Of a DNA stretch of 64,000 nt, positions 8,274 to 16,993 are shown one piece after another; within the stretch, counting starts at the first letter, position 1; each line of letters opens with the position of its first letter. A program made the translations under genes and the position numbers. The stretch spans positions 310,001 to 374,000 of the forward strand of contig NZ_JAUSVX010000002.1 of the NCBI RefSeq assembly GCF_030814995.1, in the 5' to 3' direction. A model generated the notes under the pieces. It ran no database searches and was not told the DNA's origin. It saw only the letters and a program-made list of their open reading frames with translations. The DNA is from Labrys wisconsinensis. Its GTDB lineage: Bacteria; Pseudomonadota; Alphaproteobacteria; Rhizobiales; Labraceae.

Positions 8274-9212
8274 ATGGCGCGTGACATCGACAGGAAACTC
8301 CGTCTGACGGCGGCGGTGCTGGGCACGGCCACGTGCAAGGCGCTCGCCGCAGCGTTCCGGCGCGCCAACCCGTCCACCGCATTCGACGTCGATCGGGCGT
8401 ATAAATGGCTGCAGGGACGCGCTCGCCCCCGCGACCCGCAGCTCTATGAGGATTGGGCGAAGGTGCTCGAGCTCGATCGCACCGGCGAGTGGCTCGCCGC
8501 GTCCGATGTCGAGACCTTCCTGGACGAGGTCGCCCTGCGGCACGGGCGCGACCGCACTTGGCTGCGCGACCAGGCGGAGGCCTCGGTCACCGCCGGCGGC
8601 GCGAGGCAGACCGAGCTCGCGCCGACCGGTACCTTCGCCTGCTATTCGCACGCCTGGTCGCCCTATTTCCAAGGGCGGCTCATTCGAGGCGGGCTGTCGA
8701 TCGCCGCAATCCCCAAACCGCACCGTCTGGTCGCCAGCTATGCGGAGAGCCTGCCGACGGGGCGGCTGCAGCTCGATGGCGCCGTCGCGCCCAGCAAGCA
8801 CGTCCTGCGCCTGGACCTGCGCGAGAGGCGAGGCGACGCCCAGCTCTTCTTCTGCCTCTTTCCGCCGACGCCGCCCTTCAGCGTCCTCGGCGGCCTGATC
8901 TGCGGAGGAACCATCATCGGGCCCAATGCGCTGCCCTCTGTCTCGCGCATCGTCATGGTGCGCCTGCCGGCGGCCGGCGTACGCCCCCTGCGCGAGATCG
9001 ATGCCTATCTCCCGCTCCGCGGCTCTGTCGCGGCCGACCTGGCGGCGCTGGGCCTGCCGACGGCCGATCCTGCAGCGATCGACCGGCACCTAGGCGAGTT
9101 CCTGGCCGGCGGCGGCAATCGCTTCGACCAGGTATCCCTGGCCAGCTACGGGGCGCTGCTGGAGCTGTTCGACCGGGCTTGGCTGCTGCGCGGCGTGAAC
9201 GCGGCGGCATAG
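8274..9212 (+). CDS. Hypothetical protein with HTH-like N-terminus
   Basis: 312 residues from ATG 8274. A TTG at 8241 would add 11 residues, but its GGAG lies too close to be a good ribosome-binding site. Residues about 8-80 (KLRLTAAVLGTATCKALAAAF, then AYKWLQGRARPRDP) look like a helical DNA-binding fold. The remainder is a mixed alpha/beta region with no motif I recognise. It is divergent from the peroxiredoxin gene, and its last 67 bases overlap the convergent toxin gene. A regulator role is a guess. Confidence 0.6.
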   Translation: MARDIDRKLRLTAAVLGTATCKALAAAFRRANPSTAFDVDRAYKWLQGRARPRDPQLYEDWAKVLELDRTGEWLAASDVETFLDEVALRHGRDRTWLRDQAEASVTAGGARQTELAPTGTFACYSHAWSPYFQGRLIRGGLSIAAIPKPHRLVASYAESLPTGRLQLDGAVAPSKHVLRLDLRERRGDAQLFFCLFPPTPPFSVLGGLICGGTIIGPNALPSVSRIVMVRLPAAGVRPLREIDAYLPLRGSVAADLAALGLPTADPAAIDRHLGEFLAGGGNRFDQVSLASYGALLELFDRAWLLRGVNAAA

Positions 9213-9640
9213 AAGCCTGGGGCCGGCTCCGTCAGGGGGGGCTGCCGGAAGGGATCGATGATGCGCAGGCCTTCGGCGCGGACCATGCCGTCCTGCATGT
9301 CTTGCGACCACAGCGTGTCGCAGCGGGCATGGAGCGCCGCGGCGACGATCATGGCATCGCAGGTGGAGAGGCCCTGACGCTCGGCGAGGGCCAGTCCGGT
9401 CTCGTGCATCTCGACGGTGACGGTATGGACGGTGAGCAGGCTGCGCAGCGTCGACAGGAGCGTGTGGATGTCCGTCCACGACATCCGCATCTTGCGACGG
9501 GCGACGTTGGCGAGCTCGTTGAGGACCTGCACGCTGATCGCGCCGCCGCCGGCAATGACGCTCTCGGCCCGCTCGGCCTTGGCGGCATCGCTCGAGGCGA
9601 GATAGACGAGGACGTTGGTGTCGAAGAAGCTAGCGGCCAT
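9146..9640 (-). CDS. PIN-domain toxin (VapC-like ribonuclease)
   Basis: 164 residues. PIN-domain features are present: FFDTNVLVY with D7, E42 (LNELANV), D95 (TCDAMIVAAAL) and D114 (LWSQDMQDG), the acidic residues that bind Mg2+ in VapC RNases. The start at 9640 overlaps the antitoxin stop by 11 nt, as is usual for toxin-antitoxin pairs. The C-terminal 30 or so residues (Ser/Pro-rich) extend beyond a normal PIN fold and overlap the convergent gene ending at 9212. The cognate antitoxin is the gene at 9630-9860. Confidence 0.85.
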   Translation of the reverse strand: MAASFFDTNVLVYLASSDAAKAERAESVIAGGGAISVQVLNELANVARRKMRMSWTDIHTLLSTLRSLLTVHTVTVEMHETGLALAERQGLSTCDAMIVAAALHARCDTLWSQDMQDGMVRAEGLRIIDPFRQPPLTEPAPGFYAAAFTPRSSQARSNSSSSAP

Positions 9641-9860
9641 TCGCCTCGTCCCGGTCGAACTTGAAGTCGGCCGGGAGGCGGCCTCGGAAGGCACGCAGCC
9701 GCGCCAGCAGCTCGTTGCGGCCGGGCTTGCGGGCAATCTCGAACCGCCGAGCCTCGGCGACGCGGATCTCGATCTCGTCTCCCTCGCGAAGCTCGAGCGC
9801 CTCGACCACCGCGGCGGGAAGCCCGACCGCCAGGCTGTTGCTCCATTTTGCAACCTGCAT
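9630..9860 (-). CDS. AbrB/MazE-type antitoxin
   Basis: 76 residues. The N-terminal swapped-hairpin AbrB fold (QVAKWSNSLAVGLPAAVVEA, then LREGDEIEIRV) binds DNA; the C-terminus (about 50-76) would neutralise the PIN toxin encoded immediately downstream. The open frame extends upstream, but the ATG at 9860, with GGGAGG just before it and the conserved start, was chosen. A 28-bp inverted repeat beginning 14 bp upstream is the probable autoregulatory operator. Confidence 0.85.
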   Translation of the reverse strand: MQVAKWSNSLAVGLPAAVVEALELREGDEIEIRVAEARRFEIARKPGRNELLARLRAFRGRLPADFKFDRDEANGR

Positions 9861-9873
9861 TGCAACCTCCCAT

Positions 9874-9901
9874 GGATATACTTCTCGATGAAGGTATATC
9901 C
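9874..9901. promoter_or_regulatory. Inverted repeat, probable toxin-antitoxin operator
   Basis: GGATATAC (9874-9881) and GTATATCC (9894-9901) are perfect 8-bp inverted arms with a 12-bp spacer. They lie immediately upstream of the AbrB-type antitoxin start (9860, reverse strand). The AT-rich arms stand out in this GC-rich DNA and would overlap the promoter. Binding by the antitoxin is inferred by analogy with other VapBC operons. Confidence 0.65.
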
Positions 9902-10018
9902 TCAGCTGGTCGCAGATAAGGCCGGCGGCGAGCGGCCGGCCCTCGAGCGGCTCGGCCGCATCCCGATGCCGCACGGCGTCCACCATGTCGACATGGCGCG
10001 CCGAGGCCACGACGGCGG

Positions 10019-10453
10019 TCAGCCCGGCGGGGCCTCGCCGGGCATGCGGTCGAAGGCGGTCACGCCGGGCGGGATGAGCGCCCAGTCCGGACGGCTGCAG
10101 GCGAAGATCGCCACGCTGGGGCGGAAGGGCGCGGGATCGTCGAGGGAGCCGGCATAGATGTTGTACGAGGACTCCTTGCCGCGCTCGCCGCCGAACACCA
10201 GGCCGCCGCAGACCGGGCAGAAGTTGCGCACGGCCTCGCCGCCGTTCCAGGCCGTGGAGGCGAAGGACCGGGACTCGCCGCTGAAGGTGATGGCGGCGGC
10301 GGGAAAGCCGATGACCGGGACGAAGCCCGAGCCCGAGGCCTTGCGGCAGTCGGCGCAATAGCAAAGGGCCATGCCCTGCGGCTCGCCCCGCGCCTCATAA
10401 CGCAAGGCGCCGCAGAGGCAGCCGCCGGTGAAACGTGTCTTGCCGTCGCTCAT
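10019..10453 (-). CDS. GFA-family protein (glutathione-dependent formaldehyde-activating-like)
   Basis: 144 residues. The zinc-binding cysteines of the GFA fold are present: C12/C14 (GGCLCGALRYE), C31/C33/C36 (CYCADCRKASGSGF) and a later CPVC pair. Family members are often annotated as formaldehyde-activating enzymes, but most have no proven substrate. The ATG at 10453 fits the conserved beginning of the family (GGCLCGA near residue 10). It lies 41 bp downstream of the SDR gene's stop... on the opposite side of a short gap, same strand as its neighbours. Confidence 0.82.
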   Translation of the reverse strand: MSDGKTRFTGGCLCGALRYEARGEPQGMALCYCADCRKASGSGFVPVIGFPAAAITFSGESRSFASTAWNGGEAVRNFCPVCGGLVFGGERGKESSYNIYAGSLDDPAPFRPSVAIFACSRPDWALIPPGVTAFDRMPGEAPPG

Positions 10454-10494
10454 GGCACGATCATCGCGCGCCGGCGCCGCGGAGGCAACGGCGC

Positions 10495-11238
10495 TCAAGC
10501 CTGCTGCGTCGGATAGATCGTCAGGATGTTGACGTTGACGCGCGGCGGTTGCGTCACGGCGTAGAGGATGGCGGCGGCGACGTCCTCGCCTTCGAGTTGC
10601 TCCATGGCGCCGAGCCGACGCGCCACGGCGTCGCGCACCGCGGGGCGCATCTGCGCCGTGAACTGCGTCCTGACCGCGCCGGGCTCGACGCAGGTGACGC
10701 GGATGCCGGCGGCGCCGACCTCGCGCCGCAGCGATTCCGCCATCGCGCTGACCGCGTGCTTGGTGCCGGAATAGACGGTCGACGGATGGATGTAGCGCCC
10801 TGTTCCGGAGGAGACCACGACGACATGGCCCGAGCCCTGCCGCTTCATCGCCGGCAGCGCGGCGGCGAGAGGGTAGAGGAAGCCGAGGATGTTGACGTCG
10901 ACCATGGCGCGGCATTCGGCCGTCGTCGTGTCGGCGTAAGGGGCCGCCACACCGATGCCGGCCACGGCGAGCAGCATGTCGAGCCGGCCATGCGTGTCGA
11001 GCACGTGCCGCACCATGGCGGTCGCCTGCGCCTCGTCGGCCACGTCGGCGGCGATCGCCTCGGCGGTGCCGCCGCTGCGGCGGATGCGGTCGGCCAAGTC
11101 CGCGAGACGCGGCAGGCGCCGCGCCGCGAGAGCGACACGGGCTCCCTCGGCTGCCAGGGCCAGCGCCGCCGCCTCGCCGATGCCGGAGGATGCGCCCGTC
11201 ACGAGCGCGATCTTTCCGGCGAGCCTGCCTTGCTTCAT
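10495..11238 (-). CDS. Short-chain dehydrogenase/reductase
   Basis: 247 residues, classical SDR. The cofactor motif TGASSGIG is at residues 14-21, and the catalytic YSGTK (Tyr and Lys) near residues 155-160 is preceded by the catalytic Ser in VVSSGTG. The ATG at 11238 has an AAGGAG site. It is divergent from a LysR regulator gene at 11373, the usual arrangement in which the regulator controls the enzyme. The alcohol or ketone substrate is unknown. Confidence 0.88.
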   Translation of the reverse strand: MKQGRLAGKIALVTGASSGIGEAAALALAAEGARVALAARRLPRLADLADRIRRSGGTAEAIAADVADEAQATAMVRHVLDTHGRLDMLLAVAGIGVAAPYADTTTAECRAMVDVNILGFLYPLAAALPAMKRQGSGHVVVVSSGTGRYIHPSTVYSGTKHAVSAMAESLRREVGAAGIRVTCVEPGAVRTQFTAQMRPAVRDAVARRLGAMEQLEGEDVAAAILYAVTQPPRVNVNILTIYPTQQA

Positions 11239-11372
11239 GTCCTTCTCCTTGCGGGGCGGTGCCATCGCTGCGTCCGCTCCGTCCCTTCGCGGCCGCGTGT
11301 CCAAACTGGCTCCCGGACGTTGCTTGGAGAATGCGCTAGGATAGAAAGACACTCTGTGGGTCATGAGACATA

Positions 11373-12275
11373 ATGCGTGGCGGCGATTTTGCGGAATTGC
11401 GGGCTTTCGCCAGCGTGGCGGCACATGGCAGCTTCGTGCGCGCGGCGGAGGAGCTCGGCATCTCGGCTTCGACGCTGAGCCAGATCATCCGCGCCCTGGA
11501 GGCACGGCTGGGCGTCCGCCTGTTCAACCGCACCACCCGCAGCGTCGCCCTGACCGAGGCTGGCCGGCGCCTCGATGCGCGCTTCCGGCCGGCCATGGCG
11601 GAGATGGAGGCGGCCGTGCGCGAAGCCGCGGCCCTCGGCGACGCGCCTTCGGGGCTCCTGCGGGTGCACATGCCGAGCGTGGCGGCCGCGGCCTTCCTGG
11701 AGCCGGCTTTCGGCCGTTTCCATGCCGCCTGTCCAGGCGTCGTGCTCGACGTGACGGTCGACGATGCCGCGACCGACATCGTCGCCGCCGGCTATGATGT
11801 CGGCGTGCGGCTCGGCGAGTTCCTGGAGGCCGACATGGTCGCGGTGAAGCTCGGTGGCGAGCAGCGCCAGATCGTCGTGGCCTCGCCCGACTATGTCAGG
11901 CGTCAGGGTCGGCCGGTCACGCCGGCCGACCTCCTTCGTCATCGCTGCATCAACTGGCGCCGGCCCGGCAGCGCCGGGCTCTACAAATGGGAGTTCTTCG
12001 GCGAGGGCCGCTGGTTCTCCGTCGCGGTCGACGGGCCGCTCGTCGTCTCGCAGCGCTCCCTGGCGATCGCCGCCGCGGTGCAGGGCGTCGGCCTCGCCTT
12101 CTGGGCCGAGGACCTGGTGCGCCCGCTGATCGCGGCGGGCAAGCTTATGCCCCTCCTGGAGGACTGGTGCGCGCCGTTCCCGGGCTGGTATCTCTGCTAC
12201 CCCCGCCAGCGCGGCATGCTGGCGAGCCTGCGGGCCTTCGTCGACTTCCTCAAGCAGGAGAGGAGCGGGCGATGA
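11373..12275 (+). CDS. LysR-family transcriptional regulator
   Basis: 300 residues. The winged helix-turn-helix (about 5-65: FAELRAFASVAAHGSFVRAA, then ASTLSQIIRALEARLGVRLF and NRTTRSVALTEAG) is that of the CrgA/DsdC-like LysR group, and the remainder is the co-inducer-binding domain. It is divergent from the SDR gene with a 134-bp gap that should hold its operator, though I see no clear T-N11-A palindrome. It probably activates or represses the SDR gene. Confidence 0.88.
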   Translation: MRGGDFAELRAFASVAAHGSFVRAAEELGISASTLSQIIRALEARLGVRLFNRTTRSVALTEAGRRLDARFRPAMAEMEAAVREAAALGDAPSGLLRVHMPSVAAAAFLEPAFGRFHAACPGVVLDVTVDDAATDIVAAGYDVGVRLGEFLEADMVAVKLGGEQRQIVVASPDYVRRQGRPVTPADLLRHRCINWRRPGSAGLYKWEFFGEGRWFSVAVDGPLVVSQRSLAIAAAVQGVGLAFWAEDLVRPLIAAGKLMPLLEDWCAPFPGWYLCYPRQRGMLASLRAFVDFLKQERSGR

Positions 12276-12296
12276 GGCGGCCCGCCCGTCCCCGCT

Positions 12297-12959
12297 TCAG
12301 GCCACCGGCCAGACCGCCTGCAGCGTCTCGCCGGCGAGGATGCGCGCCCGCGCCGCCGCCTCGTTGCGGCCGAGGGCATCGGCGGCGTCGGCGACGTCGC
12401 GCACCCGTTCCTTCGGAATGGCCACCACGCCGTCGATGTCGCCGAAGATCACGTCGCCGGGGCGCACGGTGACGCGGCCGATGGTGACGGGCACCTGGGC
12501 GCGGCGCGGCTCCTTCTTGCCGGTCACGCCGACCGGGCTGGCGGCGGTGCCGAACAGGGGATAGCCGAGCGTCCGCACCTGGGCGAGGTCGCGCACCGTG
12601 CCGTGGACGACGGTGGCGGCCGCGCCGCGCACCTTGGCGCCCGTGCTCATCAGCTCGCCCGAGCAGGAGCCGCCGGCGCAGGAGGCGTCGCACACCAGGA
12701 TGCCGCCCTCCGGCGTGTTGTCGATGGCGTGGTGATAGACGTCCTGCGGCTCGCCCTTGCGGTCGGAGGGCTCGAACAGCACGGTCACGGCCGGGCCGCA
12801 GACCACGGCGCCGGGCGCCAGCGCGCCGAGGAGGCGGATGCCCTCCAGATGGCCCCACAGGCCGAGATGCTCCATGCTGTCGTGCACGTCGCCGGAATAC
12901 CATTGGCGCAGCCGCGCGATCGCGTCCCAGTCCGTGTCGGAATAGTCGAAGTCAGGCAT
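12297..12959 (-). CDS. RraA-family protein (HMG/CHA aldolase-like)
   Basis: 220 residues. It belongs to the family formerly called dimethylmenaquinone methyltransferase: the conserved GELMSTGAKVRGAAATVVHG stretch and GDVIFGDIDGVVAIP are visible. Some members cleave 4-hydroxy-4-methyl-2-oxoglutarate or oxaloacetate in a metal-dependent reaction. Its start overlaps the end of the GntR regulator gene by 8 nt, so the two are one operon. Next to an HpcH-type aldolase and a transporter it is more likely a catabolic aldolase than an RNase E inhibitor (inference). Confidence 0.8.
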   Translation of the reverse strand: MPDFDYSDTDWDAIARLRQWYSGDVHDSMEHLGLWGHLEGIRLLGALAPGAVVCGPAVTVLFEPSDRKGEPQDVYHHAIDNTPEGGILVCDASCAGGSCSGELMSTGAKVRGAAATVVHGTVRDLAQVRTLGYPLFGTAASPVGVTGKKEPRRAQVPVTIGRVTVRPGDVIFGDIDGVVAIPKERVRDVADAADALGRNEAAARARILAGETLQAVWPVA

Positions 12960-13710
12960 CGTCCTCGTCTTTACGGTTGGCGTTCTCGATGGCGACGCGC
13001 AGATAGGCGGCGCTGTTGTCGATCTGGGCGCGCATCAGCGCCTTGGCTCCGGCCTCGTCCCGGGTGCGGATGCGCTCGTAGATGTCGGCATGCTCGGCAT
13101 AGGCGGCGTCGAGCGACTTGCTCGGCACGCGGCTGCTGACGCGGATGACGTCGCCGATCAGGCCGGAGAGGTTGTCGTAGTAGACCGACAGGATCTTGTT
13201 GCCGGCCGAGTGCACCAGCGCCAGGTGGAAGGCCGCGTCGGCCTCGATGAAGCCGGCGAAGTCGCCGGCGTCGCGGGCCTGCCGCATGCCCTCCAGGGCC
13301 GCCGTGACCGCGGCGTCGACCGGCTGGTCGCGCGCGGTGAGGATGCCGAGCACCTCGGTCTCGATCATGCGGCGGACCACCATGAGCTGCAGGAGATAGT
13401 CGGGATCGCCGGCGAGAAGCTGGCGCACGGTGACCGCCAGCGTGCCGAGGTACTCGCCGACATCGTCGCGCACCACGGTGGTGCGCTCGCCGTGGCGGCG
13501 GCGGACCAGGCCCTTGGTCTCCAGGATCTGCATCGCCTCGCGCACCGAGCGGGTGGAGACGCCGAAGTCGCGGGCGATCTCGCCCTCGGACGGCAGGCGC
13601 TCGCCGATCGGCAGGTCGCCGGAGAGGATCCTGGCCTCGAAGGCGCTCGCGACGGAGGAGTGCAGCTTGTCGCGGCTGCGCTGCGGCCTAGCCGGCATGC
13701 TGTCTGTCAT
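12952..13710 (-). CDS. GntR-family regulator (FadR/FCD subfamily)
   Basis: 252 residues. The winged helix (about 10-75: LPIGERLPSEGEIARDFGVS, then TRSVREAMQILETKGLVRRR) is followed by an all-helical FCD domain (about 90-240) with metal-ligand-type residues in EADAAFHLALVHSAGN and HADIYERI. ATG 13710 has GGGAGGAG upstream; the frame stays open further upstream but without a better start. It is divergent from the amino-acid-type importer operon at 13971, with a palindromic operator midway, so it probably represses that operon and itself. The effector is likely an organic acid. Confidence 0.88.
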   Translation of the reverse strand: MTDSMPARPQRSRDKLHSSVASAFEARILSGDLPIGERLPSEGEIARDFGVSTRSVREAMQILETKGLVRRRHGERTTVVRDDVGEYLGTLAVTVRQLLAGDPDYLLQLMVVRRMIETEVLGILTARDQPVDAAVTAALEGMRQARDAGDFAGFIEADAAFHLALVHSAGNKILSVYYDNLSGLIGDVIRVSSRVPSKSLDAAYAEHADIYERIRTRDEAGAKALMRAQIDNSAAYLRVAIENANRKDEDDA

Positions 13711-13814
13711 GCTCCTCCCGAACCCTGTTCCCTCGCCCGCGGGCGCTGTCGATCGGTCCATTCCCGAAGTCCGGCCCTGCGACGAAGCGCGCCTTGCCGG
13801 GTCGCTGGACATGG

Positions 13815-13847
13815 TTGACAATAACTCATGACATAAGTCATATGTCA
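13815..13847 (+). promoter_or_regulatory. Promoter -35 box and FadR-type operator
   Basis: TTGACA (13815-13820) is a good -35 box. TGACATAAGTCATATGTCA (13829-13847) has perfect 7-bp inverted arms and falls where the -10 box would be. The AT-rich island lies midway between the GntR gene (start 13710) and the importer operon (start 13971). Control by the adjacent GntR protein is inferred. Confidence 0.6.
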
Positions 13848-13970
13848 AGAGCAGGCGGGACGGCGCGCCGGACGAAGCCGCCGTCCCACCCTGCGAGCCG
13901 GATGCGGCGGGATCGCCGCTCCCACAGAGCGACGGCCACGAAGGCCGGCGCGACAAACAGGAGGAGAGCC

Positions 13971-14783
13971 ATGATTGGAGGGTATTTGCGCCGGGCCGCG
14001 GCCGTGCTGGGCGTGGCGTTCATGCTGGCGGCGCCGGCGGGTGCGGCGAAGGCGCAGACCACCGCCGACCTCGTGAAGAAGGGGCGGGTGACCATCGGCG
14101 TGCTCACCGGCATCCCGCCCTATGACACGGTGGACGCCTCCGGCAACACCGACGGCTTCCTGGTCGACCTCGCCCGCGACGCGGCCAAGGCGCTCGGCGT
14201 CGAGCTCGACGTGGTGCCCGTCAACAATGCCTCGCGCGCCGCGGCGCTGGAATCCGGCCGGGTCGATTTCCTCATCGCCCACATGACCGCGACGCCCGAG
14301 CGCGCCAAGACCTTCCTGATGACCAACCCCTACGGCGCCTACGACATGCGCTTCGTCGCCGCCACGAGCATGCCGCTGAAGACCCTCGACGACCTCAAGG
14401 GCAAGCGCGTCTCCGTGCCCAAGGGTAGCACCCAGGACGCCGCGGTCAGCGGCTACGGCATCGAGGGCCTGGAGGTCGTGCGCTTCGACGACGACGCCCT
14501 CGCCATGCAGGCGCTGATCTCCGGCCAGGTCGATGCGACCGCCGCGGTCGCCACCGTCGCCAACGACGTCATCGCCAAGCGGGGCCTGACCAATCTGGAG
14601 GTGAAGTCCGACCTGCCGATCTTCACGCTCTACTGGTCGATGGCGACGCGCAAGGACGCCACCGAGCTGCACCAGTGGCTGAACAATTTCATCTACTACG
14701 AAGAGGTCACGGGGCGGCTGAACGCGCTGCACAAGAAGTGGGTCGGCGTGCCCATGCCCGGCGGCAAGCTGCCGACCTTCTGA
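13971..14783 (+). CDS. Amino-acid-type ABC transporter substrate-binding protein
   Basis: 270 residues, SBP_bac_3 family. The signal peptide spans about residues 1-28 (ending AAKAQ). The mature part begins TTADLVKKGRVTIGVLTGIPPY, and typical positions include GFLVDLARDAAKALGV. It binds a polar amino acid or related acid in the periplasm. The frame is open from 13794, but the ATG at 13971 has AGGAGGAG just upstream and starts the signal peptide. It is the first gene of a four-gene importer operon with a downstream aldolase and dehydrogenase. Confidence 0.9.
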   Translation: MIGGYLRRAAAVLGVAFMLAAPAGAAKAQTTADLVKKGRVTIGVLTGIPPYDTVDASGNTDGFLVDLARDAAKALGVELDVVPVNNASRAAALESGRVDFLIAHMTATPERAKTFLMTNPYGAYDMRFVAATSMPLKTLDDLKGKRVSVPKGSTQDAAVSGYGIEGLEVVRFDDDALAMQALISGQVDATAAVATVANDVIAKRGLTNLEVKSDLPIFTLYWSMATRKDATELHQWLNNFIYYEEVTGRLNALHKKWVGVPMPGGKLPTF

Positions 14784-14852
14784 TCGCCCGCAGGACCGAC
14801 CGGCGCGCCGCGCCCGCGGCGCGGCCGCCGGCGAGAGCATGCGAGGACCCCG

Positions 14853-15575
14853 ATGGCCTATGAGATGAACTTCGCGCCGGTGCTCGCCCGGGCCCCGGAG
14901 CTCGCCGCCGGCACGCTCGCCACGGTCGTGCTCTCGGCGCAGTCGATCGCCTTCGGCCTGACGATCGGGCTGGCGGTCGCCCTGGTGCGGGTCAACGGCC
15001 CGCGCTGGAGCGGCCGCGCGGCGGCGGTCTATATCGAGGCCTTCCGCAACACGCCGCTGCTGGTGCAGCTGTTCCTGCTGTTCTTCGGCCTGCCCTATAT
15101 CGGCTTTCGCCTCTCGGCCGATCACGCCGCGCTGCTGGCGATCGGCCTCAACCTCGGCGCCTATTCCGCCGAGATCTTCCGGGCCGGCCTCCTCGCCATC
15201 CCGCCGACGCAGGTCGAGGCCGGGCTCGCCCTCGGCCTGTCGCGGCTGCAGGTGATGCGGCACGTGATCGTGGTTCCCGCCCTGCGCGTCATCTATCCCG
15301 CCTTGACCGGGCAGCTGACGCTGACCCTGCTCGGCACCTCGATCGCCTCGGCGATCTCGGCCCGGGAGCTGACGCTGGCCGGGGCCACGATCGAATCCCA
15401 GTCCTTCCGCAGCCTGGAGACCTTCCTGGTCGTGGCCGCGATCTACATCGCGGTCACCTTCGCCTTCCGGCTGGTCTACTGGCTGATCGGCCTCTGGCTG
15501 TTCCGCCGCCGCGACCCCGCCACCGGGCTCGCCGGCGCGGTGCTGGGCCCGATGCAGAAGGGGGCGCGGATATGA
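14853..15575 (+). CDS. Polar amino-acid ABC transporter permease (HisM/GlnP type)
   Basis: 240 residues with about five membrane segments. The cytoplasmic EAA-type loop around residues 125-145 (GLLAIPPTQVEAGLALGLSR) and the upstream EAFRNTPLLVQL motif are typical of HisMQ/GlnP permeases. It pairs with the permease encoded at 15572, whose start overlaps its stop by 4 nt. Together they form the channel for the binding protein at 13971. Confidence 0.9.
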   Translation: MAYEMNFAPVLARAPELAAGTLATVVLSAQSIAFGLTIGLAVALVRVNGPRWSGRAAAVYIEAFRNTPLLVQLFLLFFGLPYIGFRLSADHAALLAIGLNLGAYSAEIFRAGLLAIPPTQVEAGLALGLSRLQVMRHVIVVPALRVIYPALTGQLTLTLLGTSIASAISARELTLAGATIESQSFRSLETFLVVAAIYIAVTFAFRLVYWLIGLWLFRRRDPATGLAGAVLGPMQKGARI

Positions 15576-16228
15576 TCCAGAGCTTCGGCTGGCCCAGCGT
15601 CGTCTTCCTGCTGCACGGCCTGATGTGGACCGTGGGCCTCTCCATCCTCACCTTCATCGGCGGCGGCGTGCTCGGGCTCGCCTTTGCCCTGGCGCGCACG
15701 CTCGGGCCGCGCTGGCTGCAGGTACTGGTCGCCGCCTATATCCAGCTCGTCCAGGCCACGCCGCTGCTGATCGTGGTGTTCCTGGCCTTCTACGGCCTCA
15801 GCTTCCTCGGCCTCTACTTCCCGCCCCTGGCCGCGGCGGCGATCTCGCTGACGCTCTATGCCACCGCCTATCTCGCCGACATCTGGCGCGGCTGCATCGA
15901 GGCCATCCCCCGCACCCAGTGGGAAGCGGCGGACGCGCTCGCGCTCACCGCGGTGCAGAAGCTGCGCTACGTCGTGCTGCCCCAGGCCTTGCGCATCGCC
16001 CGCGGGCCGACGGTCGGCTTCATGGTGCAGATCGTCAAGAACACCTCGGTCACCGCGCTGGTCGGCTTCGTCGAGCTCACCCGCGCCGGCCAGCTGCTCA
16101 ACAACATGACGTTCCAGCCGTTCCACGTGTTCCTCACCGTGGCGGTCCTCTATTTCGCCGTCTGCTACCCGCTGTCGTGGTGGAGCGAGAAGCTGAAGGG
16201 AGGCAGACGTGCTCGCGCTGCGCATTGA
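15572..16228 (+). CDS. Polar amino-acid ABC transporter permease, second subunit
   Basis: 218 residues and about five membrane segments, with YIQLVQATPLLIVVFL and the EAA-type loop GCIEAIPRTQWEAADALALT. It begins in a 4-nt ATGA overlap with the first permease gene and ends 20 nt inside the ATPase gene, so the three genes are translationally coupled. It would form a heterodimeric channel with the first permease. Confidence 0.9.
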   Translation: MIQSFGWPSVVFLLHGLMWTVGLSILTFIGGGVLGLAFALARTLGPRWLQVLVAAYIQLVQATPLLIVVFLAFYGLSFLGLYFPPLAAAAISLTLYATAYLADIWRGCIEAIPRTQWEAADALALTAVQKLRYVVLPQALRIARGPTVGFMVQIVKNTSVTALVGFVELTRAGQLLNNMTFQPFHVFLTVAVLYFAVCYPLSWWSEKLKGGRRARAAH

Positions 16229-16940
16229 GAACCTTCGCAAGTCCTACGGCGCCGTGCCGGTGCTGAGGGGCGTCGACCTCGCGGTGGCGAGCGGCGACGT
16301 GGTGGCGGTGATCGGCCGCTCCGGATCGGGCAAGAGCACCATGCTGCGCTGCATCAACGGGCTCGAGCCGTTCCAGGACGGCGCCATCGAGGTCGCCGGC
16401 CACAAGGTCGACCGCTCCAGCGCCAACCTGCGCGCCCTGCGGCGCGAGGTCGGCATGGTGTTCCAGAGCTACAACCTGTTCCCGCATCTCAACGTCGCCG
16501 AGAACATCACCCTGGCGCCGCGGGTGGTGAAGGGGATCGGGCGCGAGGACTGCATCGCGCTGGTCCGCGAGGTCCTCGGCCGCGTCGGCCTCGCCGACAA
16601 GGCCGGCGCCTATCCGGAAGAGCTCTCCGGCGGCCAGCAGCAGCGCGTCGCCATCGCCCGCTCGCTGGCGATGAAGCCCAAGGTCATGCTGTTCGACGAG
16701 GTGACCTCGGCGCTCGATCCGGAGCTGACCGGCGAGGTGCTCAAGACCATCGCCGAGCTGGCCGAGGCCGGCATGACCATGGTGCTCGTCACCCACGAGA
16801 TGGGCTTTGCCCGGCGTGTCGCCACCCGCACGGTGTTCATGCACGAGGGCCGGGTCTGGGAGGAGGGGAGCTCGGAGGAGATCTTCTCGAACCCGCGCAC
16901 GCCCGAGCTCCAGGGCTTCATCGCCCCGAACCTGAAATAG
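16209..16940 (+). CDS. Polar amino-acid ABC transporter ATP-binding protein
   Basis: 243 residues. Walker A GRSGSGKST, signature LSGGQQQRV, Walker B VMLFDEVTSALDPE and the switch His in LVTHEMG are all intact. The start is GTG 16209 with GGGAGG upstream, overlapping the permease gene by 20 nt. It powers the importer encoded from 13971. It closes the transporter genes; the aldolase gene begins 53 bp later. Confidence 0.92.
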   Translation: MLALRIENLRKSYGAVPVLRGVDLAVASGDVVAVIGRSGSGKSTMLRCINGLEPFQDGAIEVAGHKVDRSSANLRALRREVGMVFQSYNLFPHLNVAENITLAPRVVKGIGREDCIALVREVLGRVGLADKAGAYPEELSGGQQQRVAIARSLAMKPKVMLFDEVTSALDPELTGEVLKTIAELAEAGMTMVLVTHEMGFARRVATRTVFMHEGRVWEEGSSEEIFSNPRTPELQGFIAPNLK

Positions 16941-16993
16941 CCGCCCTTTCACGAGCGCGGCCTGCGGGCTGCGCGCATTGCAGGAGACGTCCC

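Noticed and set aside
12603-13818. Forward open frames opposite the RraA and GntR genes
   Set aside because: Shadows; the reverse-strand proteins have clear family motifs and starts.
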